A DNA stretch of 64,000 nucleotides, from positions 28,023 through 92,022 of the forward strand of contig NZ_JADOBQ010000012.1 of assembly GCF_015644665.1 (NCBI RefSeq). The letters run 5' to 3'. Source of the stretch: Roseobacter sp. MH60115. GTDB taxonomy: Bacteria > Pseudomonadota > Alphaproteobacteria > Rhodobacterales > Rhodobacteraceae. Positions 17,401 to 26,885 of this stretch are shown here, piece after piece. Position 1 is the first letter of the stretch; every line of letters begins with the position of its first letter. Below the pieces are notes generated by a model. It saw only the letters and a program-made list of their open reading frames with translations. It was not told where the DNA came from and did not search any database. Both the position numbers and the translations under genes were made by a program.

Positions 17401-18311
17401 GATCTTGTCCTTGAAATCTTGACGCGGGCGGCGGATTTGCCGGTGCCAGCCACAAGGATTGCTTCGGAAAACACGGTATCGACGACATACCTGCTTCCGA
17501 CGATCCTGTAGTTGACCTGTTGCTGGCTCCGACCTGGGCCGACCACAAGCAGTGTCGGTGCTTCCCCGTTCTGGAAGCCGCGCGGCATGTCGATGTAGGT
17601 TTTCCGGCCATCGTTATAGACACGCACTGGCGTCCAGCTCTGCCGCCCTCTGATCCGGTAGTTGAAGTCGAGATTACCCGCGACCGGAGCCGCGGCCCTG
17701 GGGGCTGAAGGCTTGCGAGGCGCTGCGGCTTCTGGGGCAGGCTTTGGTTTCGGCTTGGCGGCCTCCAGTTTGGCCACGACATCCTTTGCCGCCTGCGGAT
17801 AGCGGAACGCCACCCGGGGCATGTATTCCGTCTCATGGCTCCTCAGGTTGATGTAGTAGGTCCGCCGGTCCGTCATGATCGAGAGCGACGTTTCCACACC
17901 AGCAGCCGTGGGCTTGACGAGCACATGAGAAATCACGCCATCGGGTCCGGAGCGTGCGCCATCAAACTGCCACCGCACGATGTCACCGGCATGAACGTTC
18001 ATGACCGTTTCACCGGGCTCCAGCTGAATGTCGCAGGCCCGCAGAGGTGCACAGACCACCGTTGGGAGCGTTTGGCCAAAGAGGAAGAGCACCGAGCCGT
18101 CTGGCCCAGGGGCGATGATACCGGGCGTGTTGCGCCACTCCGCTGAAAGATCTGTGGCCCGCTCCTGATCCGGCGTGAGGCCAGTGGGTACAGGCTCAAC
18201 CGACGGGGCAGGGGGCGTCGCCGCAGGAGGCGTTTCTGTGGGCACGCTCTGGGCGGAGGCGGTTGTTGCAGTGAGGATGGCGACAGTGGCCGCGACAATT
18301 GTTTTGTTCAT
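17397..18311 (-). CDS. trbG: VirB9/TrbG, outer-membrane core component
   Basis: The 304-residue product has a cleavable signal peptide (about 1-20, ending TASAQS), an N-terminal VirB9 domain with ACDIQLEPGE and the DRRTYYINLRS motif, a Lys/Pro/Ala linker at about 190-212, and a C-terminal domain with NYRIRG, PVRVYNDGRKTYIDMP and RYVVDTVF. VirB9 forms the outer-membrane ring with the lipoprotein and VirB10. It overlaps trbF and trbH by four bases each. Confidence 0.93.
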   Translation of the reverse strand: MNKTIVAATVAILTATTASAQSVPTETPPAATPPAPSVEPVPTGLTPDQERATDLSAEWRNTPGIIAPGPDGSVLFLFGQTLPTVVCAPLRACDIQLEPGETVMNVHAGDIVRWQFDGARSGPDGVISHVLVKPTAAGVETSLSIMTDRRTYYINLRSHETEYMPRVAFRYPQAAKDVVAKLEAAKPKPKPAPEAAAPRKPSAPRAAAPVAGNLDFNYRIRGRQSWTPVRVYNDGRKTYIDMPRGFQNGEAPTLLVVGPGRSQQQVNYRIVGSRYVVDTVFSEAILVAGTGKSAARVKISRTRS

Positions 18312-18979
18312 GACGTTATCTCCGTCAAATCGTAGTCGGTCACATAAAGGCCAACCGGGTTTTGCATGATGAGCTGTTCCGTTGCGGGTGGAATGATCGC
18401 GATGGATATGATCGCGCGGAACCGGCGGCGGCCCTGCTCATAGCCTTCGCGGTCGTATTCCACCTCCGACCAATCGACCTGATAGGATTGATCGGAGATG
18501 CGGTTGAGCGCATGAACACCCACGGAAACGGTCCGTGTCTTTGCGCGCTTGAAGGGGTCTCCACCTTGCTCACGGAAGTACGTGTTCAGCTTGGCCGTCG
18601 CGGCGTCTGAGCTCGACAGATAGGAATAGAGCTTGTTGATGCGGTCTTTCTGCAACCGACCATCCACCGTCACTCCGCGCCAGTTCGAGATAAAATCGGC
18701 GATGGCCGCTTCAATCACACGCTCTTCTGTATACTGGACACTCGGGGCATAGGTGCCCGCCTGGGCATTCCCAAGCCGATCCACTTCGACCACGTAAGGA
18801 ATGATCCGGCTTTGCGATCCAAGATAGAGCGCGTAGCCTGTTGCTCCGATCGCCAGCGTCAGCGAGAGCACCCCGACACCTTGCCAAATGCGCGCTTGTC
18901 GCACGAATGAACCATAACGCTCATTCCATTCGGCGCGGGCGGCGAGATATGGGTTTTCGGTATTTGATCTCTGTTTCAT
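18308..18979 (-). CDS. trbF: VirB8/TrbF, inner-membrane assembly factor
   Basis: A bitopic protein of about 223 residues: cytosolic tail (ENPYLAARAEWNERYG is a common TrbF start), one helix at about 35-55, then the periplasmic NTF2-like VirB8 domain with DFISNWRGVTVDG and SYQVDWSEVEYDREG. VirB8 nucleates the inner-membrane complex. ATG 18979 is preceded by AGGGAAC; the frame also has a GTG at 18982 that overlaps the trbL stop by one base. Confidence 0.92.
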   Translation of the reverse strand: MKQRSNTENPYLAARAEWNERYGSFVRQARIWQGVGVLSLTLAIGATGYALYLGSQSRIIPYVVEVDRLGNAQAGTYAPSVQYTEERVIEAAIADFISNWRGVTVDGRLQKDRINKLYSYLSSSDAATAKLNTYFREQGGDPFKRAKTRTVSVGVHALNRISDQSYQVDWSEVEYDREGYEQGRRRFRAIISIAIIPPATEQLIMQNPVGLYVTDYDLTEITS

Positions 18980-18981
18980 CA

Positions 18982-20187
18982 CTATTTGTTCCCTGTCTTA
19001 TCCGCCGGGCTGATATAAGCCTGCGCTGGATTGCTCTCTGTCTTTGGCGCCGCACCGCCTTGGCTGGCCCGCTCTTGTCTAAGTTTGTCAACCGTGCGGC
19101 CTGAGTGCGAACCAAAGCTTGAACCGGGCGTGCCAGTGATTTTGTCGGCCATGGCGCTCGCGGACGCGGCACCAAGGTTCGACATCGTACCCTTGAACCC
19201 GGGTGTGCCCTGCGCGCTGGCGAGTTTGGACGCTTCGCGGACGGCGTGTGCGCCACCAAAAGTTCCGCCAGCCATGCCCTTGGCGACCCCAGCCGCCACC
19301 GCGCCACCAGCCGCCGTGGTTGCAACGGCACGCATCAGGCCACCGGAGCCACCATAGGCAACACCATTGATGATCGACTGCACCATGTCCGGCAGCGACC
19401 AAACCAGAGCAAGAAAGGTGATTGCGACACCCAGCATAGTAAGGGCTTGATTGTTCGGAGCAGTAGCGTTGAACCCCGTCGCAAACCCATTCAAAAGCGT
19501 GAGCCCCAATCCAATCACTAGCTGGATGACAAAGAGCTTCGCGCCGACGCTGACCGTGTAAGTAAGAAAGCGGATCGCAATATCCTTGGTGAAGTTTGAA
19601 CCACCGAAGCCGAGTAAAATAACCCCAGCGTTGATCAGGATGAACATCTCAACAATCGCAAGTAGGAGAATTGCTGCCATAATGGCGAATGCGATTGTCA
19701 TGATCAGGGCGGTAATGATGAGGCCTAAAGAGCCAGGGGGGTCCGTGATGGATACGTTTTGTGTAATCTGCGTCGCGATGTTGATCCCCATGTCGAGAAC
19801 ATCGGTAGGGGTGAAACCGCTGGGCAAGCCGCTTGCGATGTCTGCAGCCTGTCGAAAGCTATCGACAATCTGGCTAGCGAACCCTGCATTTAGAAGCAGA
19901 AAAAGAAACAGACCGATGAACATGATACGCTGGATCAACTCGCCGACCCAGGTTTGAAGATCTGCGCCATGAACAGACAGCCTGATCCCCATCCAGATGA
20001 ACTCAATCGTTGCCAGTAGAAAAAAGAGATTAGTTGCAAGGCTGACAATGGTTGCTTGCCACGCCGCTGCGGCGTTCTGATACGTTACAAGAATGTTATC
20101 AAGAACGTTGTTTTGCGCGATTGCACCGCTTGCGACGCCACATGCTCCACAAAAAACGAATATGAAAAGTGCATACCGTTGAGCCAT
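18982..20187 (-). CDS. trbL: TrbL/VirB6 polytopic channel protein
   Basis: A 401-residue membrane protein. It has a signal-like N-terminal helix, the conserved WQATIVSLATNLFFLLATIEF segment, then five or more strongly hydrophobic helices up to about residue 290, followed by a Gly/Ala/Ser-rich cytosolic tail. TrbL forms part of the inner-membrane pore. The frame runs 72 codons further upstream into trbK, but ATG 20187 has AGAGG seven bases before it and produces a proper N-terminal helix (YALFIFVFCGACG). Confidence 0.9.
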   Translation of the reverse strand: MAQRYALFIFVFCGACGVASGAIAQNNVLDNILVTYQNAAAAWQATIVSLATNLFFLLATIEFIWMGIRLSVHGADLQTWVGELIQRIMFIGLFLFLLLNAGFASQIVDSFRQAADIASGLPSGFTPTDVLDMGINIATQITQNVSITDPPGSLGLIITALIMTIAFAIMAAILLLAIVEMFILINAGVILLGFGGSNFTKDIAIRFLTYTVSVGAKLFVIQLVIGLGLTLLNGFATGFNATAPNNQALTMLGVAITFLALVWSLPDMVQSIINGVAYGGSGGLMRAVATTAAGGAVAAGVAKGMAGGTFGGAHAVREASKLASAQGTPGFKGTMSNLGAASASAMADKITGTPGSSFGSHSGRTVDKLRQERASQGGAAPKTESNPAQAYISPADKTGNK

Positions 20188-20188
20188 A

Positions 20189-20473
20189 TCAGAACCTCTG
20201 CCCATCACCGACGAAGTGACATTGTGGCGACTGGCCAATTTCAGCCTGAAGAGCTGCATCGAGCCCATCCCAGCCAAGTCTACCGGCTGCATCAATCTTC
20301 GACTGAATTTCTGCACACTCAGGAGGTGGTCCCTGATATAAATCACTGCCCACGGTAGCGGGGTCCTCAGCGATAGGAGGCGCTTGCGGTGGTGATAATA
20401 CAAAAATATTGACGGTCACCGCGATTGCGACAGAGATCGCAACGGCCAATGCTATGAGCGTGATTGGTTTCAT
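20189..20473 (-). CDS. trbK: small TrbK-position membrane protein
   Basis: A 94-residue protein with one N-terminal helix (about 4-27) and a periplasmic domain with two Cys (PECAEIQ and PQCHFVG). Position between trbJ and trbL corresponds to trbK, which in related plasmids is an entry-exclusion factor that blocks uptake of a second copy of the same plasmid. There is no lipobox, unlike classical TrbK. It ends in DGQRF, the same five residues that end TrbJ; in both genes the DNA coding this tail supplies the ribosome-binding site of the next gene. Confidence 0.65.
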   Translation of the reverse strand: MKPITLIALAVAISVAIAVTVNIFVLSPPQAPPIAEDPATVGSDLYQGPPPECAEIQSKIDAAGRLGWDGLDAALQAEIGQSPQCHFVGDGQRF

Positions 20474-20476
20474 CGG

Positions 20477-21256
20477 TTAGAACCTCTGACCGTCAGTGGT
20501 GCTGAATGTTGTCGGCGCACCATAGTATTGGTCAGTGGCTGCCTTTTGCGCATCGCGCACGGCCTCACTCTTCGCGAAATAGGCACCCATCATTTGCGTG
20601 TTAGCACCCACCAGCTGCCGGAGTTTCTGGAACTGACCGACTTGCTCGATGGCGACTTGGTTGCCAACCTGCAAAAGCTGTGTGCGCCCCGTGTTGGTGT
20701 TCTGGTTGCGCAGGGTGTTCATGAAGGTTTCTTCGGTCGCAATCTGGTCAATGTTGAGGCCCGTGGCTTCCATGGTGGCGGCAATCGTTTCACGGTTCCG
20801 CTGCGACCAGCCTTGATATTGCGTGGCATATTGTGCGCGGCTCAGCGGGTTGTTCATGAAGTCGCTGTACTGGCCGAATTCTCGCCGGATCACATCGTCG
20901 ACATTGGCGATGGTGTAAGCCAACGCCTGACCCTGGCTCACAGCCGAGTGAAGCTGCTGTAGATTGCCAGCAATCGGTGACCAAAGCTGTTGCGGTATTG
21001 CAAGCGTGTTCGCCACCATGTTCTGGTAGGACTGCAGAGCAGTCTGGATCTGCTGGATCTGGTTAGTGATCATTGTCACGCGCTGATTGACACCTTGCGC
21101 AATGCTGGACGTCTGGTTGGCAAGCTCCGCGAGATTGGCGAGCTGCGTCACTTCGAGCGCGCCGCCAACACCACCTACCGAGCCAGCCCATGCGGGGAGT
21201 GCGGGCAAGGACATCACCATGCCTGTCTGAACAAGAAACTTTCTGCGTGTCTGCAT
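20477..21256 (-). CDS. trbJ: TrbJ/VirB5 minor pilus protein
   Basis: A 259-residue exported protein: signal peptide with twin-Arg-like start (MQTRRKFLVQTG, cleavage probably after PAWA), then a long helical region (NQRVTMITNQIQQIQTALQSYQNM), typical of TrbJ/VirB5 proteins that sit at the pilus tip. The frame is open 76 codons further upstream inside trbE, but ATG 21256 lies right after the trbE TAA and starts the signal peptide. It ends in DGQRF. Confidence 0.9.
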   Translation of the reverse strand: MQTRRKFLVQTGMVMSLPALPAWAGSVGGVGGALEVTQLANLAELANQTSSIAQGVNQRVTMITNQIQQIQTALQSYQNMVANTLAIPQQLWSPIAGNLQQLHSAVSQGQALAYTIANVDDVIRREFGQYSDFMNNPLSRAQYATQYQGWSQRNRETIAATMEATGLNIDQIATEETFMNTLRNQNTNTGRTQLLQVGNQVAIEQVGQFQKLRQLVGANTQMMGAYFAKSEAVRDAQKAATDQYYGAPTTFSTTDGQRF

Positions 21257-21257
21257 T

Positions 21258-23678
21258 TTAAAGGCCCCTTTCTGTAAGCCAGTGGGTCGTCCAGTCGTCG
21301 CCATGCTTCGCGTGAAGCTCACGGACCCGACTGATGCTGTCGGGATCGCTCGCCCCGACGAAGGATAAGGTTTTTGCGCCAAGCTGCATGTCGAAGAGCC
21401 GCCGACCTTCCGGTGAGATGACGTAGTAGTCGCGCTTGGGCGCTGCACCCGACACAATGTCGATCTGCCGGCTGTTGAGGCCAAGCGTGCGGTAGAGTGC
21501 CTGCGATGTCTCTTCGCGCGCTTCCGGATTAGAAAGCAGCACTTTGGTGGGGCAGCTTTCGGTCAGGACATCGATGATCCCGGACCGCATGGCGTCCGAC
21601 AGGCTTTGCGTCGCCATCACTACGGCGCAATTCGATTTCCGCAGAACCTTGAGCCAGGCGCGGATCTTTTCTCGGAACACCTCGTTGCCGAGCATCATCC
21701 AGGCTTCATCGAGTATGATGAGCGACGGACGACCATTTACCAAACGGCGCTCGATCCGGTTGAAGAGGTAGAGAAGCACCGGGATTGCGGCCGTCTCGCT
21801 AAGCTCCAGGATGTCATCCATCTCAAAGGTCAGAAAGTCGCCGTCCCGCAGCGTGTCGGACTCGCTGTCCAAGAGCTGCCCCATCGCACCCTCGATAGAG
21901 TAGTATTGCAGCGCCTCGCGTAATTCCTTCGACTGCAACGTGTGGATCAGACTGGAGATCGAGCGATCCGTTTCAGAGGACCGGATCAGGCTCATGGCGC
22001 GGTGGATTTCGTTGCGGATCTGTGGTGTGACGCGCAAGCCCTGCAGCTGGATCATGGTGGCAATCCAGTCCTCGGCCCAGGCGAGATCGGCGTCAGTTTC
22101 AATCGTTGACAGCGGGCAAAACAGCAACGGCGAGTCTGGAGCTGCAATGTCGTAGTGCTGACCTCTGCAGGCCAAGGTCAAAGGCAGCATCGAGCGGCCT
22201 TTGTCAAAGCAGAAGAGCTGAGCACCTGGGTATCTCAGGAACTGCGCTGCGATCAGCGCAAGCAGCGTGGATTTCCCGCTGCCGGTGGGGCCAAAAATCA
22301 GCGTGTGCCCCACATCATTGACATGCAGATTGAAGCGGAACGGAGTCGAGCCCGACGACGACACCTGCATCAGCGGTGGCGAGTTGTCAGGATAAAACGG
22401 GCAGGGGTTCGCTTCGCGCCCGGCCCAGACCGTGTTCATCGGCAGAAAATGGGCCAGATTGAAGGTGTTTATGAGAGGCCGCCGGATGTTCGGGTATCCA
22501 TTTCCTGGCAACGATCCGAGATACGCTTCAACCGCATTGACCGTCTCTATGCGCCCCACAAACCCGGCATTGTTCACCACGCGGCGCACGTAGGCGAGCT
22601 GATCTTCCAGAACGGCAGGGTCTTTGTGGAAGACGACGATATTGGCGCTGTAGTAGCCGTAGGTCACAATCTGACTTGAAGCTTCTTCCAAAGCAACATC
22701 GGTATCGCCGACCATCTTGCTCGCGTCCTGGTTCTCCGCACTGTTCTTGAGATCCAGAACCTGCGCCGTCATGGAGCGGACCTGACCCTTCCATTTCCGC
22801 CGGAAACTGTCGAGCCGCGACTTTGCGTCCACGGGATCAAGGAAAATGAACCGATTGTTCCACCGATATTCCAGAGGAAGGCTATCGAGGCTGGCGAGGA
22901 TACCCGGCATGCTCTCTTGTGGAAACCCGTCTATCGCGACCACACCGATGAACCGATCACCGATCTTTGGCAGGACACCGTGATGGAAGTCTTCGCCAAA
23001 GATCGCGTCCAGATACATCGGCACTGGCGGGAGATTAACGGTATGGCCTCTCCCGGTGATGCAATGCTGAATGTGGCTCAGAAAGCCATCCGGCATCGTA
23101 ACGGTGCCATGCTCATCCTCGGTTTCTTCGGCCCAAAGCCTGCGAACCTGGAGGATGTTGCTCAGCAGATCCTCCACCTCGACGATGCTGGCCTTAAAAT
23201 CCCAGAGCGCTTTTGTGGCAGCGCTTTGGCGCTTGCCGGTGTCATCCGTATAAATTGCGCGTGCCAAGCGGGAATTGGTGATCTCCGGTGGCAGATACGT
23301 CAGGATAAAAACCATCTCGGTTTCGAAATGCGCGTGATCCTGTTCAAAGGAGCGCCGTCGTTCATCATCAATCAACCGCGAGATCGGGTCTGGAAAGTGC
23401 GACCTGTCGGCCTCGGGATATCCCGACGATGCGACGCGAATGGCATCCATGTGGATCATGAAGCCAGACCCGAGCCGATTGAGAATACCGTTGAAACGGG
23501 CGGCGACAGCATTGCGTTCAAGTGCTGTGCTCGATGTCAGATCAGGCCCTTTCACGGCCCAGGCGGCCATAAGCGACCCATCTTTGTTCGCAATGATCCC
23601 GCGATCTACAACTGCCGCGTAGGGCAGGAGATCGGAAAAGCCTTGGTCTTTCGCTCTATGTCTACTCAAAGACCCCAT
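21258..23678 (-). CDS. trbE: TrbE/VirB4 T4SS ATPase
   Basis: An 806-residue ATPase powering pilus biogenesis and substrate transfer at the cytosolic side of the inner membrane. Walker A GPTGSGKS lies near residue 460 and Walker B LIILDEAWMML near 654; VMATQSLSDA after it is typical of VirB4. The N-terminal half carries the CagE/TrbE-type domain with ILTYLPPE. Length matches TrbE. The start has GGAGATAATC upstream, formed by the end of trbD. Confidence 0.95.
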   Translation of the reverse strand: MGSLSRHRAKDQGFSDLLPYAAVVDRGIIANKDGSLMAAWAVKGPDLTSSTALERNAVAARFNGILNRLGSGFMIHMDAIRVASSGYPEADRSHFPDPISRLIDDERRRSFEQDHAHFETEMVFILTYLPPEITNSRLARAIYTDDTGKRQSAATKALWDFKASIVEVEDLLSNILQVRRLWAEETEDEHGTVTMPDGFLSHIQHCITGRGHTVNLPPVPMYLDAIFGEDFHHGVLPKIGDRFIGVVAIDGFPQESMPGILASLDSLPLEYRWNNRFIFLDPVDAKSRLDSFRRKWKGQVRSMTAQVLDLKNSAENQDASKMVGDTDVALEEASSQIVTYGYYSANIVVFHKDPAVLEDQLAYVRRVVNNAGFVGRIETVNAVEAYLGSLPGNGYPNIRRPLINTFNLAHFLPMNTVWAGREANPCPFYPDNSPPLMQVSSSGSTPFRFNLHVNDVGHTLIFGPTGSGKSTLLALIAAQFLRYPGAQLFCFDKGRSMLPLTLACRGQHYDIAAPDSPLLFCPLSTIETDADLAWAEDWIATMIQLQGLRVTPQIRNEIHRAMSLIRSSETDRSISSLIHTLQSKELREALQYYSIEGAMGQLLDSESDTLRDGDFLTFEMDDILELSETAAIPVLLYLFNRIERRLVNGRPSLIILDEAWMMLGNEVFREKIRAWLKVLRKSNCAVVMATQSLSDAMRSGIIDVLTESCPTKVLLSNPEAREETSQALYRTLGLNSRQIDIVSGAAPKRDYYVISPEGRRLFDMQLGAKTLSFVGASDPDSISRVRELHAKHGDDWTTHWLTERGL

Positions 23679-23681
23679 TGA

Positions 23682-23990
23682 TTATCTCCAGGCGCGGATG
23701 CGGCGCGACGGGGCAAACACGGTTGGGCGTGCTGCATAAAAACTGCGGTAGGAAATGTGGCGTCGATAGACACCAGTCATCAGGGGATCGCGCTTTGCGA
23801 TTTGCCGAAGGATCAGCGCGGCGAAGATGTAGAACACAGCTGCGGCGATGACGGTGAACCAGCTCAAGCCAATGAACACGAGCGTGAAGCAGCAGAGGAT
23901 CAGCAGCAGCATGGGTTCACGTTCGCCCCCAGCAAAAAGCTGGGGGCGCGTGAGCGCCGGATGCAAAGGAACCGGAAGCAGATCGTCCAT
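23682..23990 (-). CDS. trbD: TrbD/VirB3 inner-membrane protein
   Basis: A 102-residue protein with VPLHPALTRPQLFAGGERE at its start, a VirB3-family signature, and two adjacent hydrophobic helices (about 27-62), followed by RDPLMTGVYRRH. VirB3 works with the VirB4 ATPase encoded next. The frame opens well upstream inside trbC; the ATG at 23990 begins the conserved part. Confidence 0.88.
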   Translation of the reverse strand: MDDLLPVPLHPALTRPQLFAGGEREPMLLLILCCFTLVFIGLSWFTVIAAAVFYIFAALILRQIAKRDPLMTGVYRRHISYRSFYAARPTVFAPSRRIRAWR

Positions 23991-23991
23991 C

Positions 23992-24435
23992 TTAGTGTTC
24001 AGCCACTGCGACAGACAGACGACGCTGACTGCGAAGTCGCTGAGCCAGCCCGCGGGCGATACCCGCGAGTGCCAGCAACGCCAGAACAGGGACCAGAGTG
24101 CCGTTGGTCGCATCGGAACCGATGGATGCGCCTGGTGCTGTGAACAGCGTGTTGAAGAGGGACACGGCACCAACAACCATCGCAACAACAAGTACCACCA
24201 TGATCAGACGCCGTGCGAACTCGTTGATCTCACCACCAAAGAGCAGGACACCGCCGGCAATCATGATTGCAATGATCGAGATTGCGATGGCCACGGGGCC
24301 AGTCAACGAGTTTTGAATGGTCTGAAGTGGTGTTTCCCACGGCAAGTTTTGCGCCGAAGCCATGGCCTGCTGAGCGGCAAATGTTGTCAATGCGAAGACT
24401 GAGGGTCCAACGACCCGGTGTAGTTTAAGCTGCAT
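23992..24435 (-). CDS. trbC: TrbC/VirB2 pilin precursor
   Basis: The 147-residue product has a long signal segment ending near AMASA, then two hydrophobic helices (GPVAIAISIIAIMIAGGVLL and LIMVVLVVAMVVGAVSL) separated by the GGEINEFARR loop typical of VirB2/TrbC pilins. After processing it would be polymerised into the conjugative pilus, probably after cyclisation by TraF. ATG 24435 has AAAAGGGG upstream and overlaps the last codons of trbB by 11 bases. The C-terminal tail beyond the second helix is longer than in many pilins. Confidence 0.88.
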   Translation of the reverse strand: MQLKLHRVVGPSVFALTTFAAQQAMASAQNLPWETPLQTIQNSLTGPVAIAISIIAIMIAGGVLLFGGEINEFARRLIMVVLVVAMVVGAVSLFNTLFTAPGASIGSDATNGTLVPVLALLALAGIARGLAQRLRSQRRLSVAVAEH

Positions 24436-25393
24436 AGATAGGTTTCCCCTTTTGCTCGATAGTTCGGGTGAGGTATCGGCCGCCCATGAAGTCATCGACA
24501 GCAACGAGTTCACTCACGCGTCTGCCGCTCTCGGTCTTGCTGATGGAAACGATAAGGTCGATTGACCCGGCGATGAGCCTGCCCATGGGTGCGGTGGTGG
24601 CTTCTGCGATGAGCTGTTCCAGCCGTGGCAGAGCCGCAAGCGCGCCGTTCGCGTGAATGGTGGCGATCCCTCCAGGATGGCCAGTATTCCACGCTTTCAA
24701 AAGCGTCAGCGCCTCACCTCCGCGCACCTCTCCGACGATGATCCGGTCCGGGCGCATGCGCAGCGTTGACCGCAAGAGCCGCGTCATATCCACCTCGTCT
24801 GACGTGCGCATGACCACCGCATTCTCTTGCGCACATTGGATCTCGGTGGTGTCTTCGATGATCACAACACGCTGCTCGCGTGCGATGGTTGCCAGCTCGG
24901 CGATCAGGGCATTGGCCAAGGTCGTCTTCCCGCTGGCCGTACCACCACACAAAAGGATGTTCTGACGATCCTTCAAGGCGACCCTCAGCGCGCTTGCGAC
25001 GGAGGCTGAGATGACACCGGATCGAATGTAGTCATCAAGCGAATAAACCGCGATGGCCCGCTTGCGGATCGTGAAGGTGGGGGAGGCGACGACTGGAGCA
25101 ATCATCCCTTCGAACCGCTCACCGTTCAGCGGCAGCTCGCCAGAGACGATGGGTGAAGACCGCGTGACGGTTGTTGACACCGACGATGCAACGGTCCCGA
25201 TCAGCGCCTCAGCCTGGGCGGCATCCATCCTGCCGATCACCTTCAGCCCGGTGGTATGGCCTTCGGTCCAAATCAGGCCATCGGGGTTGAGCATGATTTC
25301 CGTGATGTCGTCATCATCAAGGGCCCGAAGAATGAGCGGTCCGAGCTCGTTCCGAAGTTTCGCGATCAGTCGTCGCACTTGTTCATCACGCAT
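24425..25393 (-). CDS. trbB: TrbB/VirB11 traffic ATPase
   Basis: A 322-residue hexameric secretion ATPase. Walker A GGTASGKTT is near residue 150, the Asp box appears as VIIEDTTEIQC, Walker B as MRPDRIIVGEVRGGEA, and the His box as GHPGGIATIHANGA. It is the first gene of the trb operon. The ATG at 25393 is preceded by only a weak ribosome-binding site. No luxI-type gene lies upstream, unlike the Ti plasmid arrangement. Confidence 0.95.
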   Translation of the reverse strand: MRDEQVRRLIAKLRNELGPLILRALDDDDITEIMLNPDGLIWTEGHTTGLKVIGRMDAAQAEALIGTVASSVSTTVTRSSPIVSGELPLNGERFEGMIAPVVASPTFTIRKRAIAVYSLDDYIRSGVISASVASALRVALKDRQNILLCGGTASGKTTLANALIAELATIAREQRVVIIEDTTEIQCAQENAVVMRTSDEVDMTRLLRSTLRMRPDRIIVGEVRGGEALTLLKAWNTGHPGGIATIHANGALAALPRLEQLIAEATTAPMGRLIAGSIDLIVSISKTESGRRVSELVAVDDFMGGRYLTRTIEQKGKPIYAA

Positions 25394-25480
25394 CAGCCAG
25401 CGCCAACGTAACTACTGAACTGAAAATTAATAGACTTTTGCGGCGACGGGATCGGAAGACTTGGAGCGATGTAATGAAGT

Positions 25481-25819
25481 TTATGGTAATAAACCATCCG
25501 AGTTGAAGCGCGCAACCATGCCTTTGCGCACAACCATCGGTGCAACTCCAGCATTGAGTTCGTAGAGAACGAACCCCCCAAGCCCATCGAGAGTTTTGAG
25601 CTCTCTTGGTTCCGTGGGCCTTCTAGCGGTCGCAAGTGTCTTGACGTGACCATCTTGTGTGACGCACCTCAGTATCCAACGGCCTCGATAGCCCGTTGGG
25701 AATTTCGAAATAGTCTGGGTGCATTCGACTTCTATGGTCCGACCAGCTCGGAAGTGTGCGACAAACTCATCCTGCAGTATGAATGGGCTACTGCCTTCAG
25801 CGTTCATAGTGTCACGCAT
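25481..25819 (-). CDS. hypothetical 112-residue protein upstream of trbB
   Basis: An open frame in the same direction as the trb operon, ending 88 bases before trbB. The product has no signal peptide or membrane helix and contains an alternating beta-like segment (RGRWILRCVTQDGHVKTLATARR). I do not recognise it. ATG codons at 25819 and 25807 both lack a clear Shine-Dalgarno. It could be a small regulator or a non-coding open frame. Confidence 0.4.
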   Translation of the reverse strand: MRDTMNAEGSSPFILQDEFVAHFRAGRTIEVECTQTISKFPTGYRGRWILRCVTQDGHVKTLATARRPTEPRELKTLDGLGGFVLYELNAGVAPMVVRKGMVARFNSDGLLP

Positions 25820-26885
25820 CGCGTCGAAGCGACCTTCTTTCGGCGCAACACAAACATGTTTTTGAATTCAACTAATGCTAGAGTGTTTCTGAGGGACCAA
25901 AAGTTGACTGGCAGAAATTTGCCTTTCTGCGCCCAGATGCTGAGCGGAATTGCTCTGCTGGCCGTGCCATAGGCACGTCTCGCTTGGCAGAGACTCCTGA
26001 CAAGCGTAGTTTGACTTTGCTGATCGTCGGCAGAATGTGGTTTCTCAATTCTCTCAGTCATAGTCTTGGCATCGTGAGCGGCTCTTGCTCATGTGTTTTC
26101 GATTAATAAATTGAACTAATTACATTTCTCTGCACCGAGCTACCTACAAACTACGTAGATCACCGTTGCTCCAAAAGATCGTGCAAACGACCGGATTTTG
26201 GTTCGCAGGAAGACCGACAGGCACTCACACACCATCATCCTATCTATGAGATCCTACGCCTCACAGAGAGTATTTTGTGACAGGCCTGATTATGAGCCAC
26301 TTTATTTCAACGATGCCTAGGCGTCGGAGACTCGCCCTGCGGTTCAGAGTAACATCATGGGTTCTTTTGACGGTAATATGGTATTGAAGCACCTGCCAAA
26401 GGCGCCGGCTAGACCTGAAACCATTTTCGCAGGTTGTTCTCTGGGTCAGCTGCGCGTCAAAGCCTGCCAATGGCTGTTGCAATCTCGGCGGGTCGCCTAG
26501 ATCGAATGAAATCCAAAGGCTGGACACTGTTTCGAAGAAGGGCAGGCTTTGTATGGAATTGTGCTTGTTCCGATGGCCGGACAACAGCGCAGTAGATGGT
26601 ATTGTTGTCGCTGGGGCGTATGTAGTCGAGCTCACCTCCGAGTCAGAGTACTTCTCACGGACCGATCAGCTGACAAGCTTGGTGGCAAGAGTTGTTCGCT
26701 TTTTCAGTATCCCCCTAAATAGCGCAGAAAACTTCATTTGCGATGTGAGTTGGTCCTTTTGGTTGTGCCAAATCTGGACGTTTGGAAAATCGTCTGCGGC
26801 GCTACGGTCGTCGGTAATTTCCCTACGAAAGGGGCCGTCATGCGACGGCCCCTTGGCATCATTCGGCGACATCTTGGATGTTCGG
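25820..26885. other. gene-poor stretch between the trb operon and the IS remnant
   Basis: No gene I can support. It is more AT-rich in places (for example 26098-26130) than the flanking operons, and only unrecognisable open frames occur, such as one of 85 codons on the minus strand at 26061-25804 directly upstream of the 112-residue frame. It must contain the trb operon promoter, but no convincing -35/-10 pair stood out. A strong hairpin lies at 26829-26854. Confidence 0.5.
26829..26854. terminator. strong GC-rich hairpin beside the IS fragment
   Basis: Perfect 11-bp arms AAGGGGCCGTC and GACGGCCCCTT enclose an ATGC loop. It ends 31 bases before the transposase remnant. It lacks a long T run on either strand (only the TT/AA at the stem ends), so it may be a terminator without a tail, or part of the insertion element's protective upstream structure. 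Confidence 0.5.
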
